Positions 6,440 through 15,565 of a DNA stretch of 32,962 bases are shown here, in pieces; the first letter of the stretch is position 1, and the number at the start of each line of letters is the position of its first letter. The notes under the pieces are model-generated. The model searched no databases. It worked only from the letters and a program-made list of their open reading frames with translations, and was not told the origin of the DNA. Origin of the DNA: Nitrospirota bacterium. GTDB taxonomy: Bacteria; Nitrospirota; Thermodesulfovibrionia; UBA6902. The position numbers were made by a program, and so were the translations under genes. Location: NCBI GenBank assembly GCA_016222915.1, contig JACRQA010000008.1, forward strand, positions 1 to 32,962, in the 5' to 3' direction.

Positions 6440-8149
6440 ATGAAATTAAAAATCTGGCATAAAATGATCATCGGGATTACCATCCCTTCCCTGATCGCCG
6501 TCCTGGGAGGCATTCTTACCTACGGCTATATGACCGATATAAAAAATCGGCAGGGGTCCATGCGTATCGCGGACGGGTTAAAAGAAAACGTTCTCGAAAT
6601 CAGGCGAAATGAAAGAAATTTTCTCAATTACAGAGACGTTGAACATCAACAGGCCCTCCTCAACTCCATCAATACATTAAACCGGTCGCTAAATAATATC
6701 TCTCCCGGTACGTCTGAAAAGATCGCAAGGCGCGGCTTTCCCCTTCTCAGCAAAACGCGGGAACAATACGCAGACCGGACAAATAAGCTGCATGAGAATT
6801 TCCTGATAGAAAAAGAGATCGTCGAGAAAGTAAGAAAGGAAGGCGACAAGCTGGAAACACTTGTAGCGGCGAGGAAACAGGCAAAGGAACTTTCAACAGA
6901 CTTTGTGCTCCGCCTGAGACTGCTGGAAAAAAATTACATGTTTTATCGCGATAAAGAGTCTTATTCATACCTGGACAAGAGCTTGGCGCAGATAAAAAAT
7001 ATTACGCCTTTCTGTTTTGGCTGTACTCCATATATCGACTCTGTCCGCGAACTTTTCACTGTCTATACAACGAGTGATTCCCTGACGGACAGCCTCCAGG
7101 CTGCGGGCGACATGATGGAGAAAATAACAGTGGAAATAGCGGAACATGAAAGACAGAGGATCAGCTCCTTTATAGACCATACACAAAACCTGCTGCTCGC
7201 GGCCCTCATACTGCTTTTCTCATTAGGGCCGTTTTTCGTATACAAGACCGCCTCTTATATAGTGAAACCGATCAACCGTCTTGCCGAAATCACAAGGAAG
7301 ATTTCAGGGGGGGAAATAACCCTGAGGGCGCCGCTCAAAGAGCATGATGAGACCTACTCTCTTGCGGTGTCCTTCAACAGCATGCTTGACAATCTGCAGA
7401 AGACGCAGCAGTCCCTGAAAGAGAGCCTTGCCCTCCTGAATGAAAAGCAGGCCCAGCTTGTGGAATCGGAGAAGCGCGCCTCAATGGGTTTCCTCGTGGC
7501 CGGGGTGGCGCATGAATTGAACAATCCCTTGAATAATATTTCTCTCCGGGCGGAAATAGTCAATAAGGAGATCCGGAAATTTTCTGACGAAAGACTCAGC
7601 AATTACGTACAGGACATAGTCATGCAGAGTGAGCGCGCCCATAACATAATAAACAATTTACTCGACTTCGCGAGGGCCCGTAAATCAGCGGAAATGGAAA
7701 AACAGGACATGGTCCGCATTGTAAATGATTCCCTTAACCTGGTCGCCAGCCAGCTCAAAATCACCAATATAAAACTGGCAAAGGACATCCCGGACAAGAC
7801 CTTCTTTGTCAATGGAAACCGCAGCAAGCTGGAACAGATTCTTATCAGCATCATAACCAATGCCATTCAGGCCATGAAGGATTCCGGCACATTGTCCGTA
7901 GGAGTCGGAACGGATAGCACAAACCGCAATGTGCTTGTAAAAATCAGCGATACCGGAAAGGGAATACCTGAAGGTGATATTAAGAACATCTTCGAACCCT
8001 TCTTCACGACAAAGCCCCCCGGCGAAGGCACCGGCCTCGGCCTGGCGGTCAGCCAGACCCTTGTGACGGAGCATAAAGGTGAAATACTTGTTGATAGCAA
8101 AGTGGGGAGCGGATCGACGTTCACGATCAAATTACCGATGTGCTCTTAA
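6440..8149 (+). CDS. HBM-type sensor histidine kinase with conserved CxxC
   Basis: This 569-residue inner-membrane kinase has TM1 (about 9-31), a periplasmic helical sensor (32-248), TM2 (250-272), HAMP (about 273-325), HisKA with H358 in VAHELNNP, and HATPase (N474, D504-TGKG, GEGTGLGL at 528-534). The sensor carries paired motifs, RRNERNFL near 55 and [13 protein letters not shown] near 160, as in helical bimodular (HBM) sensors. It also has C192-x2-C195 followed by PY. No standalone receiver gene is adjacent. It is divergent from the dead receiver-Lon gene, with about 74 bases between, and a partner role is plausible. No clear ribosome site precedes the ATG. All catalytic boxes are intact, unlike the copy at 23211-24837. 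Confidence 0.9.
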   Translation: MKLKIWHKMIIGITIPSLIAVLGGILTYGYMTDIKNRQGSMRIADGLKENVLEIRRNERNFLNYRDVEHQQALLNSINTLNRSLNNISPGTSEKIARRGFPLLSKTREQYADRTNKLHENFLIEKEIVEKVRKEGDKLETLVAARKQAKELSTDFVLRLRLLEKNYMFYRDKESYSYLDKSLAQIKNITPFCFGCTPYIDSVRELFTVYTTSDSLTDSLQAAGDMMEKITVEIAEHERQRISSFIDHTQNLLLAALILLFSLGPFFVYKTASYIVKPINRLAEITRKISGGEITLRAPLKEHDETYSLAVSFNSMLDNLQKTQQSLKESLALLNEKQAQLVESEKRASMGFLVAGVAHELNNPLNNISLRAEIVNKEIRKFSDERLSNYVQDIVMQSERAHNIINNLLDFARARKSAEMEKQDMVRIVNDSLNLVASQLKITNIKLAKDIPDKTFFVNGNRSKLEQILISIITNAIQAMKDSGTLSVGVGTDSTNRNVLVKISDTGKGIPEGDIKNIFEPFFTTKPPGEGTGLGLAVSQTLVTEHKGEILVDSKVGSGSTFTIKLPMCS

Positions 8150-8208
8150 GGTGTAAGGCCGAACATATCGTTCTTTCCAGTCAAATCTTCATAATCAATA
8201 AAGCCCGT

Positions 8209-8799
8209 TTATTCCCCCCTGGAATTTTTCAGGTGCTCTTCGATGTTCCTGGTAATATCTATCATCAGATCTTTACCCGAAGTCGTGTAATCGGCAGTCC
8301 TGATCTCCGTTATTTCTTTTAAAGAGCGTATGACAGCGTCTATCTTTTTGGCCTCTTCCTCTATGCTGTCGAGAGAGGCTTGCACATTGGCTTCATTCCG
8401 CCTGCTCCTTCTGACCATTCCCCCGATTACTGTATTGGCATTAAGGAGATAATGAGACAGGGTGACCATAAGCCTGTGGAGAGTTTCCAGGGCAGCTTTC
8501 TTCTTCTCATTTTCGAGCTCCGCTTCATACAGGCGTTTTCTCCTGTCGATTATCATTCCTATCAACAGTCCGGTAATACTGCCGAAAAGAGCAAACGAGA
8601 CCGCCATTGGAAACATCGCAGGGTCAAAGGTCGCCTGAATAAGGGTGAAGATGCTCTTCTCATTCATATATAGACGTCCTGTGTTGTCGGGATGGTTATT
8701 CATGAAAAAACTTACAAGCATTGTATATGGATGAAACATAAGGTATCCGACAACGATACCGGTTAATGTGAAGACCATTTGTAAACGGTATCTTCTCAT
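8209..8799 (-). CDS. Two-span membrane protein with a lone kinase-like dimerisation helix
   Basis: This 196-residue protein has TM1 (about 8-30), an external loop, TM2 (about 63-85), a charged coiled coil (88-110) and a helix pair containing H116 in TLSHYLLNANTVIGG. That resembles the phospho-acceptor helix of histidine kinases. There is no ATP-binding domain, because the protein ends about 80 residues after the histidine. It could receive phosphate from another kinase, act as a phosphotransfer or phosphatase partner, or be a degenerate kinase. Convergent with the kinase at 6440-8149; no terminator is visible in the 59 bases between. The family is not recognised with certainty. Confidence 0.65.
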   Translation of the reverse strand: MRRYRLQMVFTLTGIVVGYLMFHPYTMLVSFFMNNHPDNTGRLYMNEKSIFTLIQATFDPAMFPMAVSFALFGSITGLLIGMIIDRRKRLYEAELENEKKKAALETLHRLMVTLSHYLLNANTVIGGMVRRSRRNEANVQASLDSIEEEAKKIDAVIRSLKEITEIRTADYTTSGKDLMIDITRNIEEHLKNSRGE

Positions 8800-8852
8800 A
8801 TCTTCATTATATCAGTTGAAGGTCCCGGTCACCTGGAATGTTTTTGAGTCAC

Positions 8853-9182
8853 TTACATACGCGCTATAGCTTCAGAAGCAGCTCCGCACGAATCAAAATA
8901 ATCAAGAAAGATCGGATACGGCTCATTCGGGCAGAGATCATAAAGCTTCTTCACGAAGTCCATTACATATGGAGCGCTGCGGTGGCGCAGATGTGCCTCA
9001 TTGTCGGCAAAGATTATAAAATGAATGAAACTTGCCGGGTCTTTCTTTAATTGCAGTGAATTGTATAGCAGAGTTCCGGGCTCGTTGTCCCTGACTTTGG
9101 AGATAAGCTCATTAATAACTTTCTTTGCATCTTCAACCTTGTCCTTATGCACTGTAAAAGGAATCATTACATATTCTTTCAT
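8853..9182 (-). CDS. Antibiotic-biosynthesis-monooxygenase (YgiN-like) fold protein
   Basis: This 109-residue protein matches the small ABM family of dimeric alpha-beta barrels that act on quinols or other redox compounds. Visible family features are the first strand MIPFTVHKDK, the turn NEPGTLLY at 33-40, the strand FIHFIIFAD (52-60) and the helix HRSAPYVMDFVKKL near 67-80. GAGGG precedes the ATG. It is the last gene after the acidic protein at 9243-9740 and may be part of that operon, although a palindrome at 9211-9229 lies between. Substrate unknown. Confidence 0.75.
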   Translation of the reverse strand: MKEYVMIPFTVHKDKVEDAKKVINELISKVRDNEPGTLLYNSLQLKKDPASFIHFIIFADNEAHLRHRSAPYVMDFVKKLYDLCPNEPYPIFLDYFDSCGAASEAIARM

Positions 9183-9210
9183 TGTTACCCTCTCTTTATC
9201 TATTTAAAAT

Positions 9211-9229
9211 GGTTCAAACGTCTGAACGG
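9211..9229. repeat. Palindromic element, copy 1 (GTTCAAAC/GTCTGAAC)
   Basis: The inverted repeat at 9212-9227 pairs 7 of 8 bases. Its minus-strand reading, CCGTTCAGACGTTTGAACC, is nearly the same as the perfect palindrome at 19525-19547. It lies 29 bases upstream of the ABM-like gene start. It could be an operator or part of a weak hairpin. Confidence 0.45.
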
Positions 9230-9242
9230 CTAAGCGGTCAAA

Positions 9243-9740
9243 TTAAACATCCGTCTTTTTATTAAGCACATCAACGACCGTCTTCATCAGTAAGAACAGA
9301 TAACCCATGTCCTCTTCTCCCAGAGGGATGGCGTCCTCTTCCTGGTCGGCCTCAAACAGTGTCTCCACAATATACCTGATAACATAAGGCTGAGAAGACA
9401 TCTGCACCCTGGCTATCCTCTCAAAGAATTTTTCGTGTACGCCCCCGAGACTTTCCAGGAGTTTCTCATTATCTTCATAGCATGCAATGATTTCATCGGA
9501 AGATACTTTCCCGATCTTCTTCCCGTATCCGTTCTGAAACATGCGATGTATGACGAAGAACATATATATGGCCAGCTCCTTGATCTCCTGGTCCAGGTCC
9601 TCAGTCATTTCCATAATAAAAGCGAGTATCTCAGGCTGGTCCTTTCCGACTATCTGCGCCTCTTTAAAGGCCTGCTCGTCGGTATAGTCTGCAAATCCCT
9701 CCCATGTTTCATCAACCAATTCTTCTGATAGCGGTCCCAT
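9243..9740 (-). CDS. Acidic helical protein of unknown function
   Basis: This 165-residue soluble protein is rich in Asp and Glu and looks all-helical, with no signal peptide or membrane span. I do not recognise a family. Segments such as LDQEIKELAIYMFFVIHRMF and YVIRYIVETLFEADQEED suggest a helical bundle. It follows the single-domain receiver gene by 16 bases and has AAGGAAAGG before its ATG, so it is in the same operon as kinase and receiver. It may be an output partner of that receiver (inference from order only). Confidence 0.75.
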   Translation of the reverse strand: MGPLSEELVDETWEGFADYTDEQAFKEAQIVGKDQPEILAFIMEMTEDLDQEIKELAIYMFFVIHRMFQNGYGKKIGKVSSDEIIACYEDNEKLLESLGGVHEKFFERIARVQMSSQPYVIRYIVETLFEADQEEDAIPLGEEDMGYLFLLMKTVVDVLNKKTDV

Positions 9741-9756
9741 CTATCTTTCCTTTCCT

Positions 9757-10179
9757 TTATCCCTCTGTTTTCTTTAACCGGTCCTTCAATGCCTCATTCT
9801 CCTTCTTAAGCCTGACCAGCTTCAACGCCTTGTCTATCGTGTAGAGTATCTGCTCTTTGCGGAATGGTTTTGTAATGAAGTCAAAGGCGCCTTTGTGCAT
9901 TATCTCAAGCGCGGATTCAACATTGCCATACGCCGTTATGATGATGATCGGCAGGTCTTCATCTATTCTCTTGATCGCGTCAATAAGCTCCACGCCGTCA
10001 AGTCCCGGCATCTTCAGGTCCGCGATTATGAGGTCGAAGCCGCCCTGTTTTGCAAGGTCAATGGCTTCAAGCGGATTATTGGTAGTCACGGATTCGTATG
10101 AGGTCTTCTCTCTTATTATCATGCTGAGAAGCTTCAGCATGTCAGGTTCATCGTCTACGATCAATAATTTTTCAGGCAT
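9757..10179 (-). CDS. Single-domain response regulator with C-terminal helix
   Basis: This 140-residue receiver has acidic residues D9/D10, phospho-acceptor D54 in IIADLKMPG, T82 and K104 (FITKPF), all intact. A short charged coiled coil (about 118-140) follows instead of an output domain. It lies downstream of the Cache-PAS kinase at 10248-12569, its likely cognate partner. It resembles the degenerate receiver at 28120-28569 along its whole length, including the TSY...TTNNPLEA/ITNNPLEA segment, so the two are paralogs with opposite fates. Confidence 0.9.
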   Translation of the reverse strand: MPEKLLIVDDEPDMLKLLSMIIREKTSYESVTTNNPLEAIDLAKQGGFDLIIADLKMPGLDGVELIDAIKRIDEDLPIIIITAYGNVESALEIMHKGAFDFITKPFRKEQILYTIDKALKLVRLKKENEALKDRLKKTEG

Positions 10180-10247
10180 GTTTTCTCCTTTATTGCTCTG
10201 ACTGAAAGTTCAGAACTTTAATATTTCTTTTTCCCGACCTCTGGACT

Positions 10248-12569
10248 CTAAACACAAACCTTCGGACCGTCTTTTAATGCCGGTAGCGTTATTATAAAAG
10301 TCGTCCCTGTATCGCCGGATTCTTCTTCTGTCCGCGTCTCAAATGTGATCGTCCCGCCGTATTTTGTTATGATCCCGTATGAAACAAACAGCCCCAGCCC
10401 CGTCCCTTCACCGACTTTTTTGGTAGTAAACAGTGGATCGAATATCCTGGTCCTGTGTTCTTTTTTGATCCCGCAACCGGTATCTGATATCCTCACCCCG
10501 ACTTTCTGACCCTCTTCAAAAGATGTGGAAATTGTAAGAATGCCGCCGCCCTTCATGGCGCTTGCCGCATTGCTCATAATATTAAAAAAAACCTGCTGGA
10601 GCTCTCCCGCTCCCCCTTTTACATGAGGTACACCGGGTAACAAATTCTGCTTGAAAGAGATCTTATTCAGCGAGAAAGTATTTTTCATGACAGCGATGAC
10701 AGACTCTATATTTTTATTGATGTCCACCTCTTCCACCTTCCCCTCCGCCACCCTTGTGAAGCTCAGGAGATTTTCAACGACCCTCTTCGCGTTTGTCCCG
10801 TGCTTCTCTATGGTCTTCAGGATATCGTACATTTCGGAATCCCGCGGGACCTTTTCAGACATCAGGTCCGTAAAACCGAGTATTATGGCCAGTGGATTGT
10901 TTATCTCATGCGCCACACCGGCTGCCAGGGTGCCTACCGACGCAAGCTTCTCGGTATGAAACATCTGTTCTTCCATCTTTTTACGATTGGTGATGTCTCT
11001 TGAAATGCCGAGAACTGACGAGATATTTCCTTTCTCATCCTGAAGCCCGCTGAAGTTTGTGCTGAGCCATCGCTCACTGTCGTTTATGCTGACGGAATAA
11101 ACTATCAGTTTGTTTTCTCCCGTGCTGTAAACTTCGTCGATGGCCTTAAATTGCATAAAGGCACTGCTCTCGTTATGACATATCTCTCCGATATTCTGAC
11201 CCACAAGCTCCTCTTTTGTGCTTTTAAACAACCCGCAGCCCGCCTTGTTTATGGATGTTATAACGCTGTTCCGGTCTACAGTGAAGATAATGTCGTTTGC
11301 GTTCTCTATCAACTGCCTGTACTGGTTTTCCGATTTCTTCAGCTCAACGGTCTTTTTCTCGACCTCCTGCTCCAGAGAGTGAGACCACGTAATCATCAGG
11401 GAAATGACGGTCACCCCGCCGAGAAGAAGTATTATTATAAGCAGCGACTGAAGGGAAAATTGCCGGACGTGAATTGAATGGATGGCGTTTTCCACCTCGC
11501 TTATGGGGGCGACGACCGCAATGGACCATAGCCTGTTTTCCGGCTCATTAAGATGGATGGGAGTATAAGCGATCAGCTTTTTCATCTCCCTCTCTTCCCC
11601 CTTATGCCACCCGGATATGTACCAGCTTGTCCCCTCTTTGCCCGCAAGCATCAGGTCCTTCTGTATTGAATTGATCCTTGCAAAAGAGATCGTTGGTTTC
11701 TTTTCCTTTCTTGCCTCGAACGCGTTTTTCCCGACAAAGTCCTTTTCAGGATGATAAAGGAACAGGCCGTTTTCATTCATGACCCATGCATAACCGGTTT
11801 TGCCGGACTTGATGCCCTCTGTTATCTTCTTGATCAACTGATTTGCGTCGATAACAAAAATGAGGACGCCTGAGAACCTGTCTGTCGCAACAGGATTTGC
11901 CTCGTCAACGGAAATCTGCCATACGGGGACCGCCATCTTCATTGCGAGCAATTCCCCTTTTCCGTCCCTCTTTGAATAAACGCTGATCATACTGGCTTCG
12001 CCGAGGAGTATACTGCCCTTATTTTTCACATTACCCGCCCATTTCAGGAATAGAAGATCTTCGGGATTGGTTGCGGCAATGCGGTAGCCTCCGGCATCCA
12101 AATGATGTATCTGCTGTTTCAGGGACTCGATATACCTCATTGTCACATGAGTTTGCTGAAGCATGGATTCAACGTAGCGTATTTCCATCACCCCCTGCTC
12201 CCTCACGCTTGAGAAGGTGATGCCCATCCTCTTTCCCATTGAGACTTTTTCAAAGTATTGAATGGACGGCGACAGCCCGAGCAGTGACAACTCTTTCTTC
12301 AGGAGATCCAGGCTGTTTTCTATCTGACGGGCCGCATGCTGGGCCAGGACAAGCTGCTGCTGGTTGAAGTCATTGGTCACGATCTCTTTTACTTTATTGG
12401 CATACATCCAGCCGAGTATAAGAACAGCCGCCAAAAGCATAGGGGTGAGGACCGCCATTAAAACCTGGACAACACTGAGGTGGAAAAGGCGGTATTTCTC
12501 TACCAGATGGAGTATTAAACTCCTGAGTGACGGATTAGTGATGTTGTCTTTATTAAATAAGTCTGCCAT
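10248..12569 (-). CDS. dCache-PAS sensor histidine kinase
   Basis: The 773-residue kinase has TM1 (about 33-57), a large periplasmic double-Cache-like sensor (about 60-360, including GYAWVMNENGLFLYHP near 259-274), TM2 (375-396) and a PAS domain (about 412-528, ending GISRDITNRK). HisKA follows with H554 in VAHEINNPLA, then HATPase with N667, D696-TGCG and GEGTGLGL near 720-727. All kinase boxes are intact. It lies between the tandem USP gene (12626-13480) upstream and the receiver gene (9757-10179) downstream, all on the same strand. Cache sensors usually bind small organic molecules; the ligand here is unknown. Confidence 0.9.
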   Translation of the reverse strand: MADLFNKDNITNPSLRSLILHLVEKYRLFHLSVVQVLMAVLTPMLLAAVLILGWMYANKVKEIVTNDFNQQQLVLAQHAARQIENSLDLLKKELSLLGLSPSIQYFEKVSMGKRMGITFSSVREQGVMEIRYVESMLQQTHVTMRYIESLKQQIHHLDAGGYRIAATNPEDLLFLKWAGNVKNKGSILLGEASMISVYSKRDGKGELLAMKMAVPVWQISVDEANPVATDRFSGVLIFVIDANQLIKKITEGIKSGKTGYAWVMNENGLFLYHPEKDFVGKNAFEARKEKKPTISFARINSIQKDLMLAGKEGTSWYISGWHKGEEREMKKLIAYTPIHLNEPENRLWSIAVVAPISEVENAIHSIHVRQFSLQSLLIIILLLGGVTVISLMITWSHSLEQEVEKKTVELKKSENQYRQLIENANDIIFTVDRNSVITSINKAGCGLFKSTKEELVGQNIGEICHNESSAFMQFKAIDEVYSTGENKLIVYSVSINDSERWLSTNFSGLQDEKGNISSVLGISRDITNRKKMEEQMFHTEKLASVGTLAAGVAHEINNPLAIILGFTDLMSEKVPRDSEMYDILKTIEKHGTNAKRVVENLLSFTRVAEGKVEEVDINKNIESVIAVMKNTFSLNKISFKQNLLPGVPHVKGGAGELQQVFFNIMSNAASAMKGGGILTISTSFEEGQKVGVRISDTGCGIKKEHRTRIFDPLFTTKKVGEGTGLGLFVSYGIITKYGGTITFETRTEEESGDTGTTFIITLPALKDGPKVCV

Positions 12570-12625
12570 TTATACCCTGGAAAAGACCAGCTATGGAGCG
12601 GTCCATTTAAGAGAAGCTGAATTCG

Positions 12626-13480
12626 CTACCGCACAATTAACACGGGACACGGGGCGTAACCAATGACCTTTTCCGTCACGCTTCCCATGAGTATTTTTCT
12701 TATCCCGGTCCTTCCGTGACTTCCCATCACAATGACATCGGCGTTTCCCTGTTTGGCGAGGTCCGTTATTACCCTGAACGTTTCGCCTTCACGGACAAAT
12801 GTCTCGATATTTATATTTAACGCATCAGCCTTTTCTTTTACGGCCTGAGTAAATCCATTTGCCTCTCTGACCATTCGTTCTACCATTTCCGGGGCCTGAG
12901 CGAGGAACTCGTCGGTAACATCCACTGAACATACGGCCTTAATGTTTCCATTGTAAGATTTTGCCAGGTCCATCGCCTTGTCTGCGGCTGCAACACTGTA
13001 CCTTGATCCGTCGGTAGCGAGGACTATGCTGTTCCATCCGACGGATGAATTCCCAGGGACTACAAGGACATCAATGGAGCTATGCCCGATGATACGCGCG
13101 GCCACGCTTCCGATGAGGGCCTTTTCGAACCTGGTTACGCCGTGCCTGCCCACAACTATCAAATCATATCCCCCGTCCTCGGCAAAATCTATTATGCCCT
13201 GGAAAGGAACGCCTTCTTCAACGCGCGTTCGTATAAAGATGTCCTCCTGACGCGCAAGCTCTTCTATGCCGGAGATTATTTTTTCACCTTCTTCATGAAG
13301 TTTCCTGGCGACCTTTTCTTTTATGCTGAGCACCTCGATCTGGTCCTGATAAAGCGGAATTACCGTTATGGCGGTAATCCAGCTTTTATCGTCCCGGACG
13401 ATCTTGCAGGCCTGGCTGAAGGCATTCCTGCTTGAATCAGATCCATCGACCCCAACAAGGATTTTTCTGTACCGTCCCAT
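12626..13480 (-). CDS. Tandem universal stress protein (two UspA domains)
   Basis: This 284-residue cytoplasmic protein has two UspA folds, about 1-140 and 147-284. Both hold the ATP-type pattern G-x2-G-x9-G-S: GRHGVTRFEKALIGS in the first and GSHGRTGIRKILMGS in the second, and both start with an Asp-containing strand (VGVDGS, LATDGS). USPs bind ATP and support survival under starvation, oxidative or redox stress. It is very similar to the tandem protein at 27256-28110, and both precede a related receiver gene in their operons. It is the probable first gene of the operon that continues with the Cache-PAS kinase. Confidence 0.9.
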   Translation of the reverse strand: MGRYRKILVGVDGSDSSRNAFSQACKIVRDDKSWITAITVIPLYQDQIEVLSIKEKVARKLHEEGEKIISGIEELARQEDIFIRTRVEEGVPFQGIIDFAEDGGYDLIVVGRHGVTRFEKALIGSVAARIIGHSSIDVLVVPGNSSVGWNSIVLATDGSRYSVAAADKAMDLAKSYNGNIKAVCSVDVTDEFLAQAPEMVERMVREANGFTQAVKEKADALNINIETFVREGETFRVITDLAKQGNADVIVMGSHGRTGIRKILMGSVTEKVIGYAPCPVLIVR

Positions 13481-13573
13481 TAAATGACCATAATTGAATT
13501 AATAAAATTGGTATACAGAAGACAAAAGGATTTTAACATTCAAACACCGGACTGTTCAATTACTTTTTAAGCA

Positions 13574-13606
13574 TAAAAAAAGGGCGGGTTTAAAAACCCG
13601 CCCTTT
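13574..13606 (-). terminator. Strong Rho-independent terminator after the TSUP operon
   Basis: GGGCGGGTT (13582-13590) pairs with AACCCGCCC (13595-13603), extended by flanking A/T pairs. On the minus strand the stem is followed by seven or more U residues (the A run at 13574-13581). It begins about 10 bases past the stop of the membrane protein gene at 13617. Confidence 0.9.
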
Positions 13607-13616
13607 CGGAAATGCA

Positions 13617-14330
13617 TTACGCCTCTTTCTTGACCTTCGCCTTCTTCATGCTGAGGCCAAGTCCGTCAAAGATATAGAATATCGCATATCCCCACCACAT
13701 GGTATATGCAACATAAAATATGAGAAGACCGGACATCATGCCTGCATGGTCTACAACCTTATTTGCTTCAATATGATAGAAATTGTATCCCGGCTCTATC
13801 CCTTTCTTGATAACGTCTGAGACGACCTTTGCCTCAGCGATCTGCTTTTCTTTTTTAAGCTCTTTGTCGAACTTGGTCAGGGCGGCCCACCAGTTTTTCA
13901 TGACCGTCTTTTCATCATATCCATAACGGTCTGACACTGCCTTGCCGTCATTTTTGTACATCGCGTCGGCATCCTTCAATGCGCTTGTAAGTATCGCACC
14001 TAGGTCGCCCTGTATCTTCAATTGAGTGTCCTGGGTCTCTACCGTCGCGCCTGCGGTTGTGAATAGCTTTGCGGTATTTTCAACGTCCTCAGCCTTTTCA
14101 AGTTTGACGCTCAGAGACAAGGTCTTGCCATTGACCTTTTCAACCGACTTGGCCACCTTCGGGATGAAGTATGACGAGCCCTTTGAAAGCTTGTTGAACA
14201 TGTCATCCGAAAACACAAGACCGTTCTTGCCGCCGGGAAATACAGGCGAGAAGATCAATACCAGTACTGATAAGAACGATATGGCCAACACGACGCCCAT
14301 ACTGAACATTTTCTTATTTCTTACTATCAT
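13617..14330 (-). CDS. Membrane-anchored protein with large extracytoplasmic domain, TSUP-linked
   Basis: The 237-residue protein has TM1 (about 8-30), an extracytoplasmic region of about 165 residues and a C-terminal TM (about 198-222) rich in aromatics (VAYTMWWGYAIFYIF), ending in a lysine-rich tail. I do not recognise the domain. The ATG at 14330 starts one base after the TSUP stop, and its ribosome site GGAGGTG lies within the end of that gene, so the two are tightly coupled. It may be an accessory subunit or sensor for the exporter. It is the last gene before the terminator at 13574-13606. Confidence 0.75.
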   Translation of the reverse strand: MIVRNKKMFSMGVVLAISFLSVLVLIFSPVFPGGKNGLVFSDDMFNKLSKGSSYFIPKVAKSVEKVNGKTLSLSVKLEKAEDVENTAKLFTTAGATVETQDTQLKIQGDLGAILTSALKDADAMYKNDGKAVSDRYGYDEKTVMKNWWAALTKFDKELKKEKQIAEAKVVSDVIKKGIEPGYNFYHIEANKVVDHAGMMSGLLIFYVAYTMWWGYAIFYIFDGLGLSMKKAKVKKEA

Positions 14331-14331
14331 G

Positions 14332-15499
14332 TTACACCTCCTCCTTTACAAGCACGGGAGCTACACTTTCATCTTCTCCTCTTAGGGTGCCTATATTTAC
14401 AACGAACTTGCCTATGACCCATGCCGCAAAAGCCGCAACAACTACCCAGAATATTACATTGCCGGCTGATTCAATGCCTTTGACAACAGGTTTAGACCAG
14501 TTGATGACTTCAAGATCAACAAGCTTTTTTGGAAGTGTTGCCGCCCTGTTAATAAAGCCTGCTAGAATTGATACTGCATAGAAACCTCTGATGTGAATGC
14601 CTTTAACAACCTTGGTTGTAAGCGCTCCTATCTGAATGCCGATGAGTGAGCCGAGAAGCATCCCAATTGCCAACGTGTAAAAAACATAACCGTAAATCGC
14701 ATACTGGGTTGTTGCGGCGAGACCTGCTGTGAAGATGATCTGGAGAATGTCCGTGCCGACAGTCGTCATTGAAGAAACACCGAATACATAGACGAACATC
14801 GGGAAAGTGATAAACCGGGGGTATTTTTACATTCTGCACTTTAACAGAGAGGTTCGTCATCCCTGCTGAACCGCCGTGGGCATCGCCCGTGTCTTTTGAT
14901 TTTCTTGATTTAAGAAAGTCTGCCAAAGCATAGAATCCCAGGAAGCCCAGAAGCACCGCGTAGATAAGGCTGATAAAAGCCTCGCTCAGGTTCGGGTCAT
15001 AGTCATAGAGACCCTTGTTGATCGCGCCGCCTATGAATGTCCCGCCTGCGGAGCCTACGAGGAATGCTATAGCCAGTTTGACAGACACATTGCCTAGCTT
15101 TTTATGGACCGCTGTTCCCATGATTGCTTTTGCAAAGATATGAAAAAGGTCTGTCCCTACCGCGAGTATCCCTTTTACGCCCGCTGCCATCAAGGCCGGT
15201 GTAATAATGAATCCTCCTCCTGCGCCGATACAACCTGTAATCAGTCCTGCACATAATCCGATAGCAATCGAGATCAAGAAAATATTTGTGGAATAAAATG
15301 CCGGCGCATATGCTGTCTTACTGCCGATCATGTCTCCCGCTTGAAGCGCAGAAACTGCTATAATCGGAAGAAGCATTATGAAAAGTATCCACATCTTCTT
15401 CCTCTGCTTTAAAATACTCATTGAGACTTCATAGTCCCATTTGGCGTGAGCAATTGACGCCATCTTCAGAAACTCGAACACACGTCTTCCCGTTCCCAT
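14332..15499 (-). pseudogene. TSUP (TauE/SafE-like) anion exporter, single-base frameshift
   Basis: The N-terminal frame runs from ATG 15499 (MGTGRRVFEFLK) through the first TSUP half, with GLCAGLITGCIGAGGGFIITP as signature. It goes out of frame at NVKIPP. The next frame continues with FITFPMFVYVFGVSSMTTVGTDILQ to the natural C-terminus at 14332. The shift lies in a run of five G on the plus strand (14817-14821). Removing one base joins both halves into a 388-residue protein, like the intact paralog at 26165-27253. AAGGAGG precedes the ATG. TSUP proteins export sulfite, sulfonates or related anions; the substrate here is unknown. It may be a true inactivation or a sequence error. Confidence 0.85.
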
Positions 15500-15565
15500 T
15501 TTGATTGGTCCTCCTTAATTAAATATTGAATCTTGAATTTTAATTTTGTATTGTTGTTATTTCAT

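Noticed and set aside
7010-7030. CxxC in the HBM kinases as a c-type heme site
   Set aside because: The residue after the second cysteine is Thr, Met or Ala in the three copies, never His.
14817-14821. Programmed frameshift in the TSUP gene
   Set aside because: The intact paralog is read in one frame and a one-base homopolymer change is simpler; no stimulatory structure is obvious.
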